64,000 nucleotides of DNA from Isoetes taiwanensis (GCA_021234155.1 JAJEKV010000078.1:3280978-3344977); one strand, 5' to 3'. Counted from the stretch's first letter, positions 48,060 to 61,151 are shown. Numbers and translations are program-made. Notes: generated from the letters alone by a model not told the origin.

Positions 48060-50020
48060 GAAACGTAAACATATAAACAATAGACAAATTCAAAATAACA
48101 TATAAGGGCGGGTAGGGTGGGAAGCAATGGACAAGGAAAGAGATGTTTGTGTGAGAAGACACCGATAATGAGCCACAAGAAGGACGAGCACATATGTAGG
48201 CTGCTGGTCCCATCCCCGAATAACGATCCGGGGCTCGGATCGATGCCATTCTGGGGGAAGGGACTCGCAAAAAGATACAAAACCGGCCGATTACGAGAGA
48301 ACTTCCTTATCTACAAGCCCAGCCGGCGACAAACGTCTAAATGTCGAGCAACATCGCAAACCACATAGCGAGGCGGAGAGCATAAGGACGCCATTCGGCG
48401 CCGTGAACACGAATATCAACACGTGGAACTCCTGGCGGTATTGCGGATGGAAGAGGAAGATGGCCAACGACGATGCACTGCGACTATGTGCATGAACAAC
48501 ATCATGTATGCCCTCGTATTACCGCGAGCTGAAACATCATGGATCAAACAACAAAGAGGTTCAAGGCGAAATGATAAGATGTCTACAGTCCCATGAGGAG
48601 GAAAAAAGGAAGGTCTAAATCTTATAAGAGGATAAGACTCCATGAGTCACCCAGTGCAGGAAAAAAGGTCCCATGAAAAGAATCTTGTTCAAGATGACTA
48701 AAGAATTGTGAGCAAACTGAAAAGACAAAGGAACTCAACGACTTCTATGAGTGATTAATGCCAACTATGAATGAATGCATTTGTGAAATGAGAACAATAA
48801 AATGAGTATAAAGGCACAATGCAACACTAGAACGTGTCCAATATAAATCCATGCCATAAAAACTCAATGACTGCCAAATGCATGATGCATAAGGCCAATA
48901 TATAAAAATGCAAATGATGTAAAAGCATAGAAAATAATCACAAGAACACAAAAACGAACTAGAATTTGCCAAATAGAACGTGCTTTTCGACAAAAAATGC
49001 AATACAATCCATTTTGGAAATAATATGAAAAAGTTAAGGAAAAGGAAATGACAGTGTTGAATGAAATATCATAAGGAAAATAATACCACATGCCTAAAGC
49101 CCGGACTAGACGCACCAATATGAATAATACTTTCCAAGAATGAGGAATGAGGTTGAGGTAGAGGTTAAGGAAGGTCAAGAAAGGAAAAAAGATTGAAGTT
49201 ACATTCGGATCACATCGTGGATCAAGCAAAGAGAGGCTTATGAAAAAACAAAGACGATCGAAGTCCAAGTCTGAAGTCAAAGGTGAGATTAAGGCCAAGG
49301 TAAAAGAGGCGATGGGGTCAAATGTCGACGTCAAGGTGGAGTGCAAGGAGGCTAACCCTGCAGCAGAATGAGAAAAAAGGAATAAGTGATGACACAATGA
49401 TGACCTATTGTTAATAAGCTAGCCAGACCTTACACTAAATTTTGCCAAAGAAACAACTTTATGACAAAACTGAACTGGGACATACAAAGAAGCAGTAGCT
49501 TGAAATAAGACGTTATAAGGAGAAGTGATAACATGCTGAAACCTATGAATAGATAACCCAATATAAAGGGTACTTACTAGAACGATGGACGAGGTTGAAG
49601 TAGAGGTCACAGACACAGGAGCACAAAGTCGAGAGGAGGGTTAAGAACCTCTGAATATATGCCCAAAGACGAGGAGTAGGACGAAAACAATGGACAAGTG
49701 TGAGTTAGACTCTTGTTAAGTGAAATGGTCTGGAACAAGAACAGGAGAGCGAAGGTGAATATTAAGAGAGCCAAGGTCTGGTTATGTTAGCAGAGTAGCA
49801 ATGAGTGGTGATGCCATAAAAAATAGTACCACCTACCTAAGCCATGAATAAATGCCACAATAATACATTGATAAGCGAGGGACGAGATTGAGAAAGAGGC
49901 TATAGACATGTTGGCACAAATCAAGAGGAAGGTTAAAAAGGAATTTGAGATTAAAGCATAAATGTTACAAAATGAAGCATGGAAACAGATGCAACACGAC
50001 ATAGCTACAGGGTCCAAGAC
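48060..50020. other. no gene recognised
   Basis: A long purine-rich plus strand gives artefactually long hydrophobic frames on the minus strand (for example 49397-48864). These show no family motif and are rich in Phe, Leu and Ser, as expected from the complement of an A/G-rich strand. Repeated phrases such as GACGAGGTTGAAGTAGAGGTCA suggest old element repeats. Confidence 0.45.
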
Positions 50021-50021
50021 G

Positions 50022-50023
<2 letters not shown>

Positions 50024-50064
<41 letters not shown>

Positions 50065-50275
50065 TAGTTTTAACGTCACGCCACTAGGCAGCATCCAACT
50101 GGACATGTGACCACACACCACACTACATTGCTTGGTTGGGCCCTGCCCCCAACCACCTTACATTGCGTCTATTGGGATTTGACCCCAACAGTACCGAGTG
50201 CGATTCTGGGCAGTCTCGAACTCGAGACCACATTGCTAAGGAACTAATGTGTTACCACTAGACCAAAGGTTATGG
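50024..50275 (-). mobile_element. tRNA-derived SINE with (TATC)n tail
   Basis: On the minus strand an A box TGGTCTAGTGGT (50265-50254) and a B box CGAGTTCGAGAC (50224-50213) lie about 30 bp apart, as in tRNA-derived SINEs. The body continues through GTGGCGTGACGTTAAAACTA and ends in about ten TATC units (50065-50024 as GATA on the plus strand). A related fragment lies at 39357-39478. Body about 210 bp. Confidence 0.65.
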
Positions 50276-50279
50276 CCAA

Positions 50280-53160
50280 GGATAGAGGGGAGATGACAGG
50301 CGAAAGCTCCAAGGTTTTAGTGGAATTCTTGAGGCTAACAATATGATAAAGTGGAGCTACGAGAACAAAGGGGGCAAGGATGAAAATGCTGGACAAGGTT
50401 GCAATAATAATGTAAAAAACAATAATGACAAGGATGGTGTAATAAATCATGTCTGTGATAAATCAAGAGGCTGGATCATGCAATAAAAGATGTGTCGAGT
50501 CTGAGAAAAATAAAGATGCTTGTTAAAATTAAAATACGACAAGAACTCCAATATAACAAACTCGGTGCATTGATTTAGTGGGTTGAGAAACGTAGGAGTT
50601 TAAATAAACAAACGAAGTGAGAGAGTCCAGAAAGGGCTTGGTGACAGAAAATGTTCAATAAAATAAAAGGATTGGACTAATAAATGGACGTGAAACATGT
50701 TATGCCAAGCCTATAACCAAACGCAAATCTCCATGAATAATGGTCGACAAAACTATGCTAGACACCTAACTAAAGCTCAGACAAATTCCCTTGAACAATA
50801 GTCCAGAATAAAATGTCAGTTAAGGAAATGGATATGGCTATAGATGGATGGATGGCATGTTTAAGATAGAAAAACGAGGAAGTGTTAGTGCTTAACGAGT
50901 CCCAACAACATCATGAACAAGGCATAGGGCAAAGAGCGACAACATAGACTGTACCAAGTAGGCTCGGGATAGCTAGCCGAAGACATCGCTAGGTTTGAAT
51001 GGAGAAGTTGGAATCGATTGAGGTTAGCCAAATAAGGAAGTAAAACAAAATGACACACACATGTTGTAAAAACCACCATATGGTATACAAGTAAAACTAC
51101 CTTCAAATGAATGCCTCAAAACAATAACCTCCATATAAGACCTTTATGGCCAAGGGTCAAGAGGAGGTGGAGGTTGTGGACGGAAAAACTCAGTAGGCCA
51201 ATCAATAGCATGACGGTCGCACTGGAAAGCATTGCGTGCACATGGGTGCAAGGCGTCCAAATGTTGGGTATAAAGATGGCGATCAATCATAGGAAACTAG
51301 GGAGGTGCAACCATGGGAAAAAGACCCGAACGAGAAAAAAATCTGCAGAGCAACTGGGGCATTGGATATGCATAGCAAGAAGGACATATGCAATAATAAG
51401 AAGAAACAGGCCGAGGAAACACGGAGCAAAACTGAATGTATATATAAGGGAGAGTAAAGGGCATAGAACGAAAAATGGGTGGCCAAAAGGAAAAAGGGGG
51501 CTAAAATAAGGCTGGCAGAGATATAAGAAACGGCCTGTGGTATGGAAATCTCAGAGCAAGAGAGGTGAAGACAGAGTGGTGATATAAAGCTATGGCAGGG
51601 ATAAATTAAACATGCGACTAACCAAAAAATTAAACAATGAAAACACACTTAGGGTGCTTTCCTTACGAACCAAAATTCTAGTACCAAAAATTTCGATTTG
51701 TATTCACATCAACCATCAGAGTACACAGAACAAGTACTGCCTCCCACGAGGCTATATACATGAAAGCCACGTATACAGATAACAAGTTGACAACATAAGA
51801 CAACTATACACACGCATGCTCCGCCAACTATCAAACAAACAAGACAAGCTTGCGTGTTAGCAACATGCATAAGAGTTATCCAATAGTGTCAACACGAAGC
51901 AATGACCGGACGGACCAAAGAACACACATATGGAATCCACCACACGCACCATAGCATCTGCCAAGCGGACACACCCCACCATATCTAGACGAGACGTCGT
52001 GCCTAGAACCCCGTTGACCGGTGGATCCAATATCAGGGAGAAACTGCAGGCAATATAAGGACGCGGGCTACTCGACTGTTGGTTCAGCAGGCCACTGTCC
52101 CATACCAGCGACAAGCTTCACCTCACAAGAGCCCCTCGTTCTTATTTAGATAAGCCACGCTCATCTAATATCATGCCCTGCATAAAACTCCCTTGGGTAG
52201 CACTTACTGTGCTCACCCCAGTATCACTAAGATCTTTGTAGCAAAGGGAGCATAGCTCCACAATGGATACTCTGCTTTCATTTGACTATCGGTAGGCGTA
52301 GGATATTGTCCCATACCAATATCTTTTCGCCTCCTCCAAACACTCACAAGTATCCCTGTAAGAACACTTTCAATGGGGAAGCACATGCTTACCCTTACCG
52401 ATAAAAGGTAGAGGCCAATACTGGTAGTGAATATAAACTACCACTTGCTTTGGCAAGGAGCGGCCGCAGCATGCCTAAGACTACGCTTTTAAGCGATACT
52501 ACGAGAACTAGCAAGAAAGAGAGAGCATGATAGTTCAAGGGGCACCGGACTCATGGTAGCATGATCCGCCATAAATAACGACCACACACCCCTTTTATTA
52601 CAAGGGGCTTAATTCCTTTTAAGGTAAACAAGAGAGAATACTAGTATTGGATCATGAGCATAAAAGTGACCAACCATCCCATTCCGCCACCATAAGCTTA
52701 CGAGAATCAAGTTTTACATCGCCACCGCAAGCAACCCTTGTTTAGAATCCTTGCCCGCCCCTTATGCTTCCGGCGCCTCTGTAGTAACACAAGCTCCCCG
52801 CTCCTCCCTTCCCGGCCTCACTCCCTTTTCCGGGTCCTCCTCGCTATCCCAGCAGAGCCACGGCCAAATCGTTGGCTAAGCCATCGCGGCACAAATTCTT
52901 ATGGGCGGTGATTCCCACGGACTCCGCTCGGCTACCTCGATCCCGGATTCTTCTAGGGCGATTCCCGCTCGCCTTTGAATAAAGTAGCCAATCCATCCAA
53001 TCCAAAGATATGCCAACGTGACTAGGCCGCGTGGCAACCACCCACCCACGGTGGTCGGTAGGTTTGCCGGATAGGCGTGTCGGCCTGCCGCTTGCCTGCC
53101 GCCCAGGGCCCCAGTCGTTAAGGGTCAGCCGTTCTGTGATAGGTGGCATCCCCCCATATT
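50280..53160. other. no gene recognised
   Basis: No protein family seen. The part from 51.85 to 53.15 kb is GC-richer and resembles retroelement LTR or untranslated sequence in composition, but I find no LTR ends, primer site or coding domain. Open minus-strand frames at 51283-51648 and 52844-53149 lack motifs. Confidence 0.45.
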
Positions 53161-53400
53161 AGGGTGCTCACCATTTTAACCCCAATGGTTATTAAGCCAT
53201 TTATAAACCTTTTAAACAATGGCCATAAAAACCATTGTCACCCATTGTTACAACAATGTTATAACCTTAAGGGGTTATTCAGCCATTAAAAGGCCCAATG
53301 GCATTTAGCCATTCTAACGCCCATTACCATTAGATCCATGCAACAAGCAATGTTATAACACACTTGTTATTTGCACGGATCCCATTGCACTCTAGCGTAG
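53160..53400. repeat. degenerate CCATT/AATGG-rich repeat
   Basis: About 240 bp rich in AATGG, CCATT, TTATAA and CAATGTTATAAC phrases, including local inverted pairs such as CCATTGTTACAACAATG. No strict period. Confidence 0.55.
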
Positions 53401-53785
53401 GATCTACTAAGGTGCACCATTCACCTAGGCTAGAGAACAATATCGACCATCATAAACATCCATTATGCCTAACATTAGCATGCATGCAGGGATAGTGCAG
53501 GTGTAGTAATTGGTTGTATCTGCAATAGGAATTTCCTAAATGTGGAATTTGTAACAAAGTTTCCTATTACTAGTGCAATGGGGTGCTAGAGCTGTTGAAA
53601 GGTATGCATCTTTGGGAGAAGATTTTAGAGCACCAAATGGGACATTGCGGAGGAGCAAGAATGCGATAATTAGATCCTGTAAAAGTCAACTGTCTTATTC
53701 CTAGGGGAAAGGTGAAGGATCACATTAAGCCTAAGGTAGAGTAGGATCTCCATGGATGTTAAAATAATATCTATTTATCTGCCCA

Positions 53786-53839
53786 CCCACACACCCACCT
53801 ACCTACCTACCTACCTACCTACCTACCTATCTATCTATC

Positions 53840-53870
<31 letters not shown>

Positions 53871-53882
53871 TTATCTATCTAC
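53786..53882 (+). repeat. CTAC/CTAT tetranucleotide microsatellite
   Basis: A CCACC-rich start passes into (CTAC)n at about 53798-53829 and then (CTAT)n with occasional TTAT units to 53880. GATGTTAAAATAATATCTATTTATC just upstream loosely resembles the 3' end of the TATC-tailed SINE, so this may be the tail of a third copy in plus orientation. Confidence 0.8.
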
Positions 53883-54493
53883 GAGGTGAAACTTGCACCT
53901 TTGGAAAGCTCTTTTATGGATCTTTCAAATGAAATCAGACTTGACTATGTTTGATTAAGATTTAGAGGAGAAAATAACAAGATTTTTGGTTGGGTTTAGG
54001 ATTTTGATCTTCAAGTTGGTTTAATATTTTTTAATCATATCTCTTGACTACGGCATGATCGAGCCGCCGGATGGGCATATTTACTCAATATTCCTTGATC
54101 TAAACCGTAGATAGCGATCCTCGTTTGTGGGGTATTCTTGTACAAATTTTGATATACTGTATAACAAGGTTTGCGAAATGTTAAGGTTTGAGACAATGTA
54201 CTAAATGCTGTTGATTTTATACGTATCATATGGTTTTATGGGCTCTCATTGCCCTACGTCAACCCTGTGTGAATATGCACCCAAACCAAAGGGGGCTTCA
54301 CGGGGAATTTAATTTTAAAGTGTTGGATGTAATAGTTTGTATTAATTCAAAAAAAAAAAAAAAAATTGGCCCCTTTGGGGCCTAGGAAAAGGTGGTGTAT
54401 AAATTAGAGAAAAGAGTATATATAGATATACAAAAAATAGCAATGAAAACACTAGAATAAATAAAGAAACAATATAACTTATAAAAAAAACAA

Positions 54494-57400
54494 TAGAATA
54501 GAATAGAATAGAATAGAATTGTTTTTATCGTCCACGGAGACCAATCGGCCTATGGGACCCAATACAAAAGCTTGTGCATCACATTCTTGCCCTGGATTAA
54601 AAACCCTCCAAGGGTTTTCGAGGGAAAAACCATGGCTGCAATAAGACTGCTGACAACGATTAAATGGTTGACTGGGGGCATATTTGAGCCCTCAAGTCCA
54701 AGTACTTCACGAATGTATGATCCGAGTGAGCGCACCGTCGTGCTCCCGGATCATGTGTAGCACCTCATCAGGTCTAATCAACTGAGCATAGCGTGTCCGA
54801 ATCTGATCATATGCCGGGCAGCTCTGGAAAGTGTGACACTCATCCTCAACAGCTCCCGTCCGGCAAAGACTGACAAAACCCTATCCCGACATGGCTCCCC
54901 AATCCATCGGCTTTGCCTTAATCCGGAGATGGTGGGCACCGTATGCGAATGGAGGCGATATGCCTCGCGCTTTTCATGGGCGATGTGAACGTAGGTAGCG
55001 GCGCTGTGGGCCTCGCTCTAATGTGGGATTTATGTGCTTTGCTTGTAATGTGTTGTTTTGACCTGCTCCGGGGCCCCGAATCCCAAAGCTTGCCGGAGAA
55101 ACAAGCATCAAGGTAACATCTCAGCCGTCGCGACCGGCCTGCTTTCTACCGATGCACATGTGCTCCTGGACATTCCATCTAGTTAGCCAATGCACTCTTT
55201 TTATCCTTCCAACAATTCTTGAGTCGCTTGTGGTCCCATTGCCACTGCATATAAGCCAAGTCGCGGTAGACGATCATCATCCATATTTACCACCTTCCGA
55301 AATAGACGATGTGTCTATCAAGGGTCGCTCAATGAAGTGGCAGAAAACCCGGGTTTCTTCAACAAAATTTGATATGGGACTGTGGATTTCATTCCGAGTG
55401 CCCGGTAGTGCTAAGAAGGCCTTCTCACACTGTTCTAAGTCGCCCAAGTAGCAAGGGACACCATTGGGCCCCCAGACTTCAACCCCGCATAAAAGAACGT
55501 GCTCTACCAATACCCCAGATAATGTGCCCGATGTCCCCAATCATACAATTACGCTATGTGGTTATTGTTCAAGCGCATTGCATAAAAGTGCTTTCCACTG
55601 CTGCTACACGCAATCTTATGGAAGTGTCCCAAAGATAGTGTAGAAGGAAACTCCACTCCCGGATACTTGTAGGTGGGTGTCACCTCCACTTGTTGCCCTC
55701 GATAAGGAATGAAGGGGGCCTTGGATGGCGCCAAGATGAGATTAGGACCACCTTAGTCTTGGCCGATTGATGTTCATGTCCGTGGCACGGCGTAATGTAT
55801 CCGAGCATCTAGGTGAGACCGCATATCCTCCTGAGTGTGAGCTAAGAGGTCAACATCATCCGCATAGATGAGTTGCCCGATGACTGATGCAAAAGTTGGG
55901 TCCCGCCACCCCCATTGTCCATGAGCTAGTGTTCCAACCGGTCAATGTACGTACCAAACAATATTGGGGAAAGAGGACATCCCCTGGCGGACCCCAATAT
56001 TTGCTAGTGAATGGTTGTCCCGCCATCCGCGATCTCGACTGAACAACTCTCGCATAACAACTGATATCGCATTTTGCATATCCACGTGAACCTCCGGTTG
56101 CCGCAATGTTTCCCATAACTTTTCCCCGAGGCACGTTGTCAAAAGCCTTCGCGAAAGTCAACAAAGCAACAATACAGTCCCGCCGATAGTTTACGCTATC
56201 CTCAACCAAAGTCCTCAATGTGAAGATATGATCAATGGTTGAATGCCTGGGTCGAACCCCCCGCTATGCGAGAGCTCGCGACACTTGTTTACGCCCACCG
56301 GTCAACTATTGCTCAATAATGCCGCCTAGCGGTTTGGCAAACACCGAACCGACCATGATTGTTCTGTGGAATTGGTTGGACTATGTGGATCTCCCCGCCT
56401 TTGTAAATGGGGACAACTCGCTTGTGGTCCATCTTTGTGGGAATCCTTCCCGTAGTGCTCGTTGAACATAGCGGTTAGGACCGGTACCATAGGCTCCCCT
56501 ACCCATTTGAGCAACTCGCCAAGCATACCATCCAGGGTTCGTTGCTTTCCCATTGGCCAAATGCTGCGGACCACGGGTAACATCATCCTATGTGATTTCT
56601 AATGTCGGACCATTCGTGGAGGTATGAGTGCTCGTGTCCCTTGAGGATCATAGAGCTGTTGCAAGTATTGTTCCCATCGCTCATTAGTGATGTTTCCCGT
56701 AGGCGGGGCTGGCTTTTTCGAAGAACCTTGCGCCAAAAGGTTCTAGGATGGCTTTTCAACATGTAAAATATTTCCCTTTGATGACGTGCAATGTAATCGA
56801 GATTTCTTTGCCTTTCAAGAAAGCACGATCTCGGGTGTGGCATGTGGGCATTGCGTGATCTCGTGGATCACCGCGGAGCCGGCATTTGTATTCCTTACAA
56901 AAGATCAAACCACCGATTATGCAGAATGTTGCGCCCTCGCGGATACTTCTCGGGCTGACTATCATCCGATGTTCGGTGGCCAAACCGCCTCTGCGGCTTA
57001 AATCAAACACATCCCCGAGCCAAAGGATCAAGTCTCATGGGCTGCTCTACTCCCGTCTGCGCATTGAAGTCCCCAAGGAGTACCACACTACCTAACCGGT
57101 TTATGTTGCTATATGTCATCATATAGATCGACATATGGAGCTAGCCTGGCCCACATCCGAAAGGGGCATGGTAAAAGTTGCTTTCGCATGTGGAAAGTAG
57201 CAAGCGCTCCAAGAAGAGAGGGTTGCCACTACAATTACGCACTCCGCACCCATAAGTACCGGTTGTGTCCCATTAATCTTGTGCGTGAAGACCGACCGGT
57301 GCCAAAGGCTCCGTGTAATAACAAAGCAACCCCTCCATGTCCCCTCTGCCCGTGCAGCTATTGAAGACTCGAGAAATGTTGATAGCCTAGAAGATTGGGT

Positions 57401-57525
57401 AGCCTGCGGTCCTGCGGCTCCCATGTCTCCATGAGAAAGATGAGATCCATATCTGCAGCATCAGAGTTGAGACTATCCCCTTCCGCCACCTGAAACCCCG
57501 ACAATTCCGGAGACCACCCGGGGCA
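54494..57525 (-). mobile_element. LINE ORF2 (endonuclease-RT), decayed, ATTCT tail
   Basis: Minus strand, right to left: endonuclease start MDLIFLMETWEP (about 57450) with a GHGGVAL-like block near 57340, KEISITLHVIKGKYF and FW(R)KV linker near 56800-56720, ANGKATNPGWYAWRV near 56545, NNxHxTIMVGSVFAKPLGG (RT motif 1 region) near 56360, FAKAFDNVPRGK (56150-56110), GVRQGMSSF (about 55990), and the C-terminal zinc motif LCRTGAVEDECHTFQSCPAY near 54865-54805. The 3' UTR shares TATTGGGTCCCATAGGCC with the copy at 44.6 kb and ends in (ATTCT)n (54494-54518 as ATAGA on the plus strand). Numerous stops and frameshifts; inactive. Confidence 0.8.
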
Positions 57526-58620
57526 CATTCCCTATTTGTTAGTAGCGAGGCATGCGCAGATTGAGTTGTGGGGGGAAGAGTGGGAAGCAGTAGCGATCGA
57601 AATATGCGGACAAAGTGAGAAGCAAAGAGAGGTGGGGCAGAGGAGAAGCAAGAGGGAGTTGGGGTGACATATGACTCCAGGAGTAGTGGCAGTGGGCGCA
57701 GGGGGGCTGGGAGTAGACGGTGGAGGAGCATGATCGAGGAGGTGGGGCTGCAATCAATGGCCCGGAGGGTTCCGGCAGCAACATCCGGGGGAGCGAAAAT
57801 GTGCATCTTGGCGCTGAACTAGTCCCGCAGCCCTCCTTGACAAATGGATGCCTCGAACCTTGGTGAGCTCACGATGCGGGACTCTTGTTATTTGGGGTGA
57901 GGTCTTGGTCCACATACAAGGATGTTCCTTCAATTGCTTGCCTAGCTTAGATGGCATCCCGCACTTGCATATCCGCTCATCGCGGAATATGACAATACGG
58001 TTGTAGGCGCGAACGCCAAGCACCATGACGACGGGCTCGAAGCAATGTGTACAGGCCTAGGCAATGTCATACGATTGATGATCTCGCATCCGAGCTCTGA
58101 ATGAGATTCTCTCCCCTTCTTCCGCAGCCACGGATCACCAAATTATGACCTCTCCGTCTGCGTTCACTAAGTTCACGTGGATCAACGCTTATTGGAACAA
58201 CATGTACCGCCGCCGCCTGTGGAGTTGAAGGCGCGCGTCCGTCCATAGGGTCCTGTTGGCATGGAGGGAATGGTAAAGTAGGGCGCCGTGGTGCCCGCCT
58301 AGACCGACTTCGCATGGGTGCTTGAGCATGGGTGGCGGTGAGGTGCCTCGAGATTGCCTCCGCTTTTCGGCCGAGCTCAGCTCTCCTTTGGAATTGTTTC
58401 TCGCTGCTCCAACTCAGATATACAATTTTGCAAGGCCTCGCGGTGCATTGGCATGGAGTCCTTTTCCCCGTTGGATTGTAGCTTCTCGTAGCTCGTGGTG
58501 CCTCTTGCTCTTGAACAAGGGAACGCTATTCCAACTTCGTATCCTAGAGGCAACCACATCATCCGCCGATGTTAAGGTGGTCTCCATTGTGCTGACCACT
58601 GCTCAAGGGCTGCCGAGTAA
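57526..58620 (-). other. probable 5' part of the LINE, unresolved
   Basis: GC-rich sequence upstream of the endonuclease. Minus-strand frames include a Pro-rich stretch (near 57750-57550) and a Cys/basic segment (CKCGMPSKLGKQLKEHPC near 57970). These could be remnants of ORF1 or a nucleic-acid-binding domain, but I see no definite motif. Confidence 0.35.
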
Positions 58621-59390
58621 CCAAGCTTTCATTAGTTGCTTATCCGAAATGCCCCCCGAGTGGCAATGACATCTGCAATGAAATATAGGAAGAGAAACAA
58701 TAAGAAAGATATCCCGAGCAATAAGAAATAGTTTTGCAAGTTTGACATTGAAGTTTTTACACGACCCATATTTAAGAGAATTATTGGCATTAGAAACCAC
58801 CATAGTTTACAAGCTTGATACAAGAGACATCATTGGCCAATTAAGCTTCCCATTGCAAAAATCTCCTTTGTATACGAAGCCCTTGCAAACTGCAAGGATG
58901 AGACAGAGTACCATGTGTCATGCAGAAGCCAGCCATTGATTTCCATCAAATAAATTTTAAAATTTTAACAAAGCAAACAAACAGGTTTAAACCAACAAGC
59001 TTTATTCAAAGACTTTGCACATATGCCAAATCTGATCCACTTCAAAGACTTTGCACATGCCAAATCGATCACTGAGACATTTGAATCGACAAGCATTTTA
59101 GATGGACTTACAAAATCTGTAGAGATTATAATAAAGGGGTAAGAATTGAAGGCTGCTTCAGATATCATGCCATGGAGCTGCATATATTTTATAATCCTTC
59201 ATTCTTAGTTAGAAACTACAAAGCACTGAGATGTACACAAAGCATCTCATAAAATAAATATTGTAATACACACAATTCGCTACAAACCCATGGAAACAGG
59301 GGCATGAGCAATAAAATTCAGGTGACAATTAGGAGGTAGTGCTGAAGAGACCATAGAAGCAGGAAACTTAGAGCAAGATTGCATGTCGGT
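58620..59390. other. spacer without supported gene
   Basis: AT-rich, short frames only. A 25-bp phrase containing CAAAGACTTTGCACAT is repeated at about 59006 and 59044. Confidence 0.5.
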
Positions 59391-59750
59391 GGCGGTAACC
59401 ATGGAGGCCGAAATGCATGATCCCAATTACGGGATTGAATTACAAAGAAAATCACTGATGCTATACGCCATCAGAAAGCTTACTACAAGGGCTTTCAAAT
59501 GCACCAAAAATCGCTCAAAACGGACACCCGAGGTGGGAGATATATGAGATTGAAGCAACGCCAAAATTGACGGTAGCCATGGATGCCGAAATAGATGATC
59601 CCAATTCTAAGACTGAAGTAGAGAGAAAATTACTCAATGCCATACACCCCGGAAAGCTTTGCAAGAGCTTTCCAAAGCACCAAAAAATCGCTCAAAATAA
59701 ACACCCAGGAAGGAGATATCTAAGATTAAAGCAAATACCAAAACTCTAGC
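59390..59750 (+). repeat. 178-bp tandem duplication with coding-like frame
   Basis: Two units offset by 178 bp (ATGGAGGCCGAAAT at 59401, ATGGATGCCGAAAT at 59579), each running through GATGATCCCAATT, CACCAAAAATCGCTCAAAA and GGAGATATAT. The second unit is open as a 60-codon frame (MDAEIDDPNSKTEVERKLL); the first encodes a related but interrupted peptide. By eye they are about 75-80% alike. I do not recognise the peptide. Confidence 0.65.
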
Positions 59751-60480
59751 CCCAGTGAGTCATGGCATTATTACTAAATCAGCCAAGCCTTTATCTAATA
59801 TTCATATACAACCACACAATCTCTCTTTATTTTTTTATTTTTTATTTTTTTAAATCAACGGCCAAGAAAAAGTGCATTCTAGAAATACTATTTAGTACAG
59901 TCAAACGAATACATCAACCAAATCATAGCTAAACCATATTAAAAAAAATTACAAAAACACAAAGGAAACCTCCTGCTATTGTGCTATGTATATCTTAGAA
60001 AGCTCTTTTAGATCTCTTTCTAATAATGATCTAGCCAAGTGTTGGGGAAGGAAACGTCAAACTATCAAGTCAATTTAGAATTTTGCTGCCCTCCAAGCAC
60101 ATAATGTTTGGGATGGCATAGAAGAAGGGGCTTATGTCAAGGTCAGTTAAACATGCATATTGTTCACATCATTATTTGGGTGAGCATAGGGAAATTGGGA
60201 TAATTCTCTTCTTCTACAAAGAAAATTACTGACTTCCAAGTCCATCTGGAGGACTTAATAGAGTCTTTGGGCTCATGCCTTCTTCTCAATTTTTTGCAGA
60301 GTATCTCTTTTGGTTCTCCATCTAGCATGCTATAGTTTTATTGGGCTCTATTTTATCCTCTGTTAGTTTATCCTAATGCTTCTCCTTTTCTTATAGGACT
60401 AGTTGGTGCATGGGAGGACTCTATTCTACTTCCACTCTGCTAACTTTTACTACAGCTAGCGGTTGGTGGATCCCTTTGGT
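59750..60480. other. AT-rich spacer
   Basis: Includes a T-rich low-complexity run at 59826-59850. No gene seen. The right end may already belong to the L1-type fragment that follows. Confidence 0.45.
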
Positions 60481-61151
60481 TGATAATTAAACAAATGCTC
60501 CATTGATAAGCTGAGTTCATCCGTTAACACAACGATATTGGAATGCTTAGACACATCTGACATGGAAAGAGTTATGAGCAAAGTTCCTCCTTCCTCGTTC
60601 TTCCTCCTGTGCCACCAAATAGTAGCCTTCCAGCTTTCGGGGGCCCATAAGAATGGTAAGGCAGACTAGTTGGTGTATTCCACATATAAGATCCTACTTG
60701 TGGTGCAAACGTATTACCTCCCCACAAAAGTGGCATTTAGTTCATCTTGTGGTAGCAAATTAGCGTCAATATTTGGTCCAATAAATTTGCTTTATGCGCA
60801 CAGAGGTTGAAACAATTGAGCATTATTTCTTCTTCTGTCATGATGGATTGGATTAGTTGTGGCTACAAAGTCTCTTCAATTGCAATGTGAATAGTCAGTA
60901 GGTCAATTTTCCATAAAACGTTCTGTTTCATGGCAAGGCAACTAGGCTTCGGTGCATTCTAGTGGATATCCATCTCTTGTCTAGGGATGCATGGAAGGTG
61001 ATTATAAAGGGGCTTGAAAACCATATATTCTGGTGGTCTACCGCTAGACTATCATGACAGGCTAAGTTGTTGTGGCCAAGTCAGTTCTTAGTAGCACCCA
61101 TATCTACATGGCATCCATCTTGCTAGTGCCACCCAAAAAAAAAAAAAAAAA
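60480..61151 (+). mobile_element. L1-type LINE 3' end with zf-RVT domain and poly-A
   Basis: Plus strand: PTKVAFSSSCG near 60725 matches the PPKVAFFxW lead-in of the plant L1 zinc-binding RT C-terminal domain (zf-RVT), followed by EVETIEHYFFFCHDG near 60808-60850, matching its E(T)xEHLFFxC signature. A run of 19-20 A at 61133-61151 closes the element. Stops and frameshifts are frequent and only the 3' portion is present. Confidence 0.65.

Noticed and set aside
48864-49397. 177-codon hydrophobic minus-strand frame
   Set aside because: It is the complement of a purine-rich strand, which yields Phe/Leu/Ser-rich frames without stops. No transmembrane family pattern.
51283-51648. 121-codon Phe/Leu/Ser-rich minus-strand frame
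   Set aside because: Same artefact of a purine-rich plus strand; no motif.
57532-57806. Pro-rich protein on the minus strand
   Set aside because: Three overlapping frames are open at once because of low-complexity GC-rich sequence upstream of the LINE endonuclease; none shows a domain.
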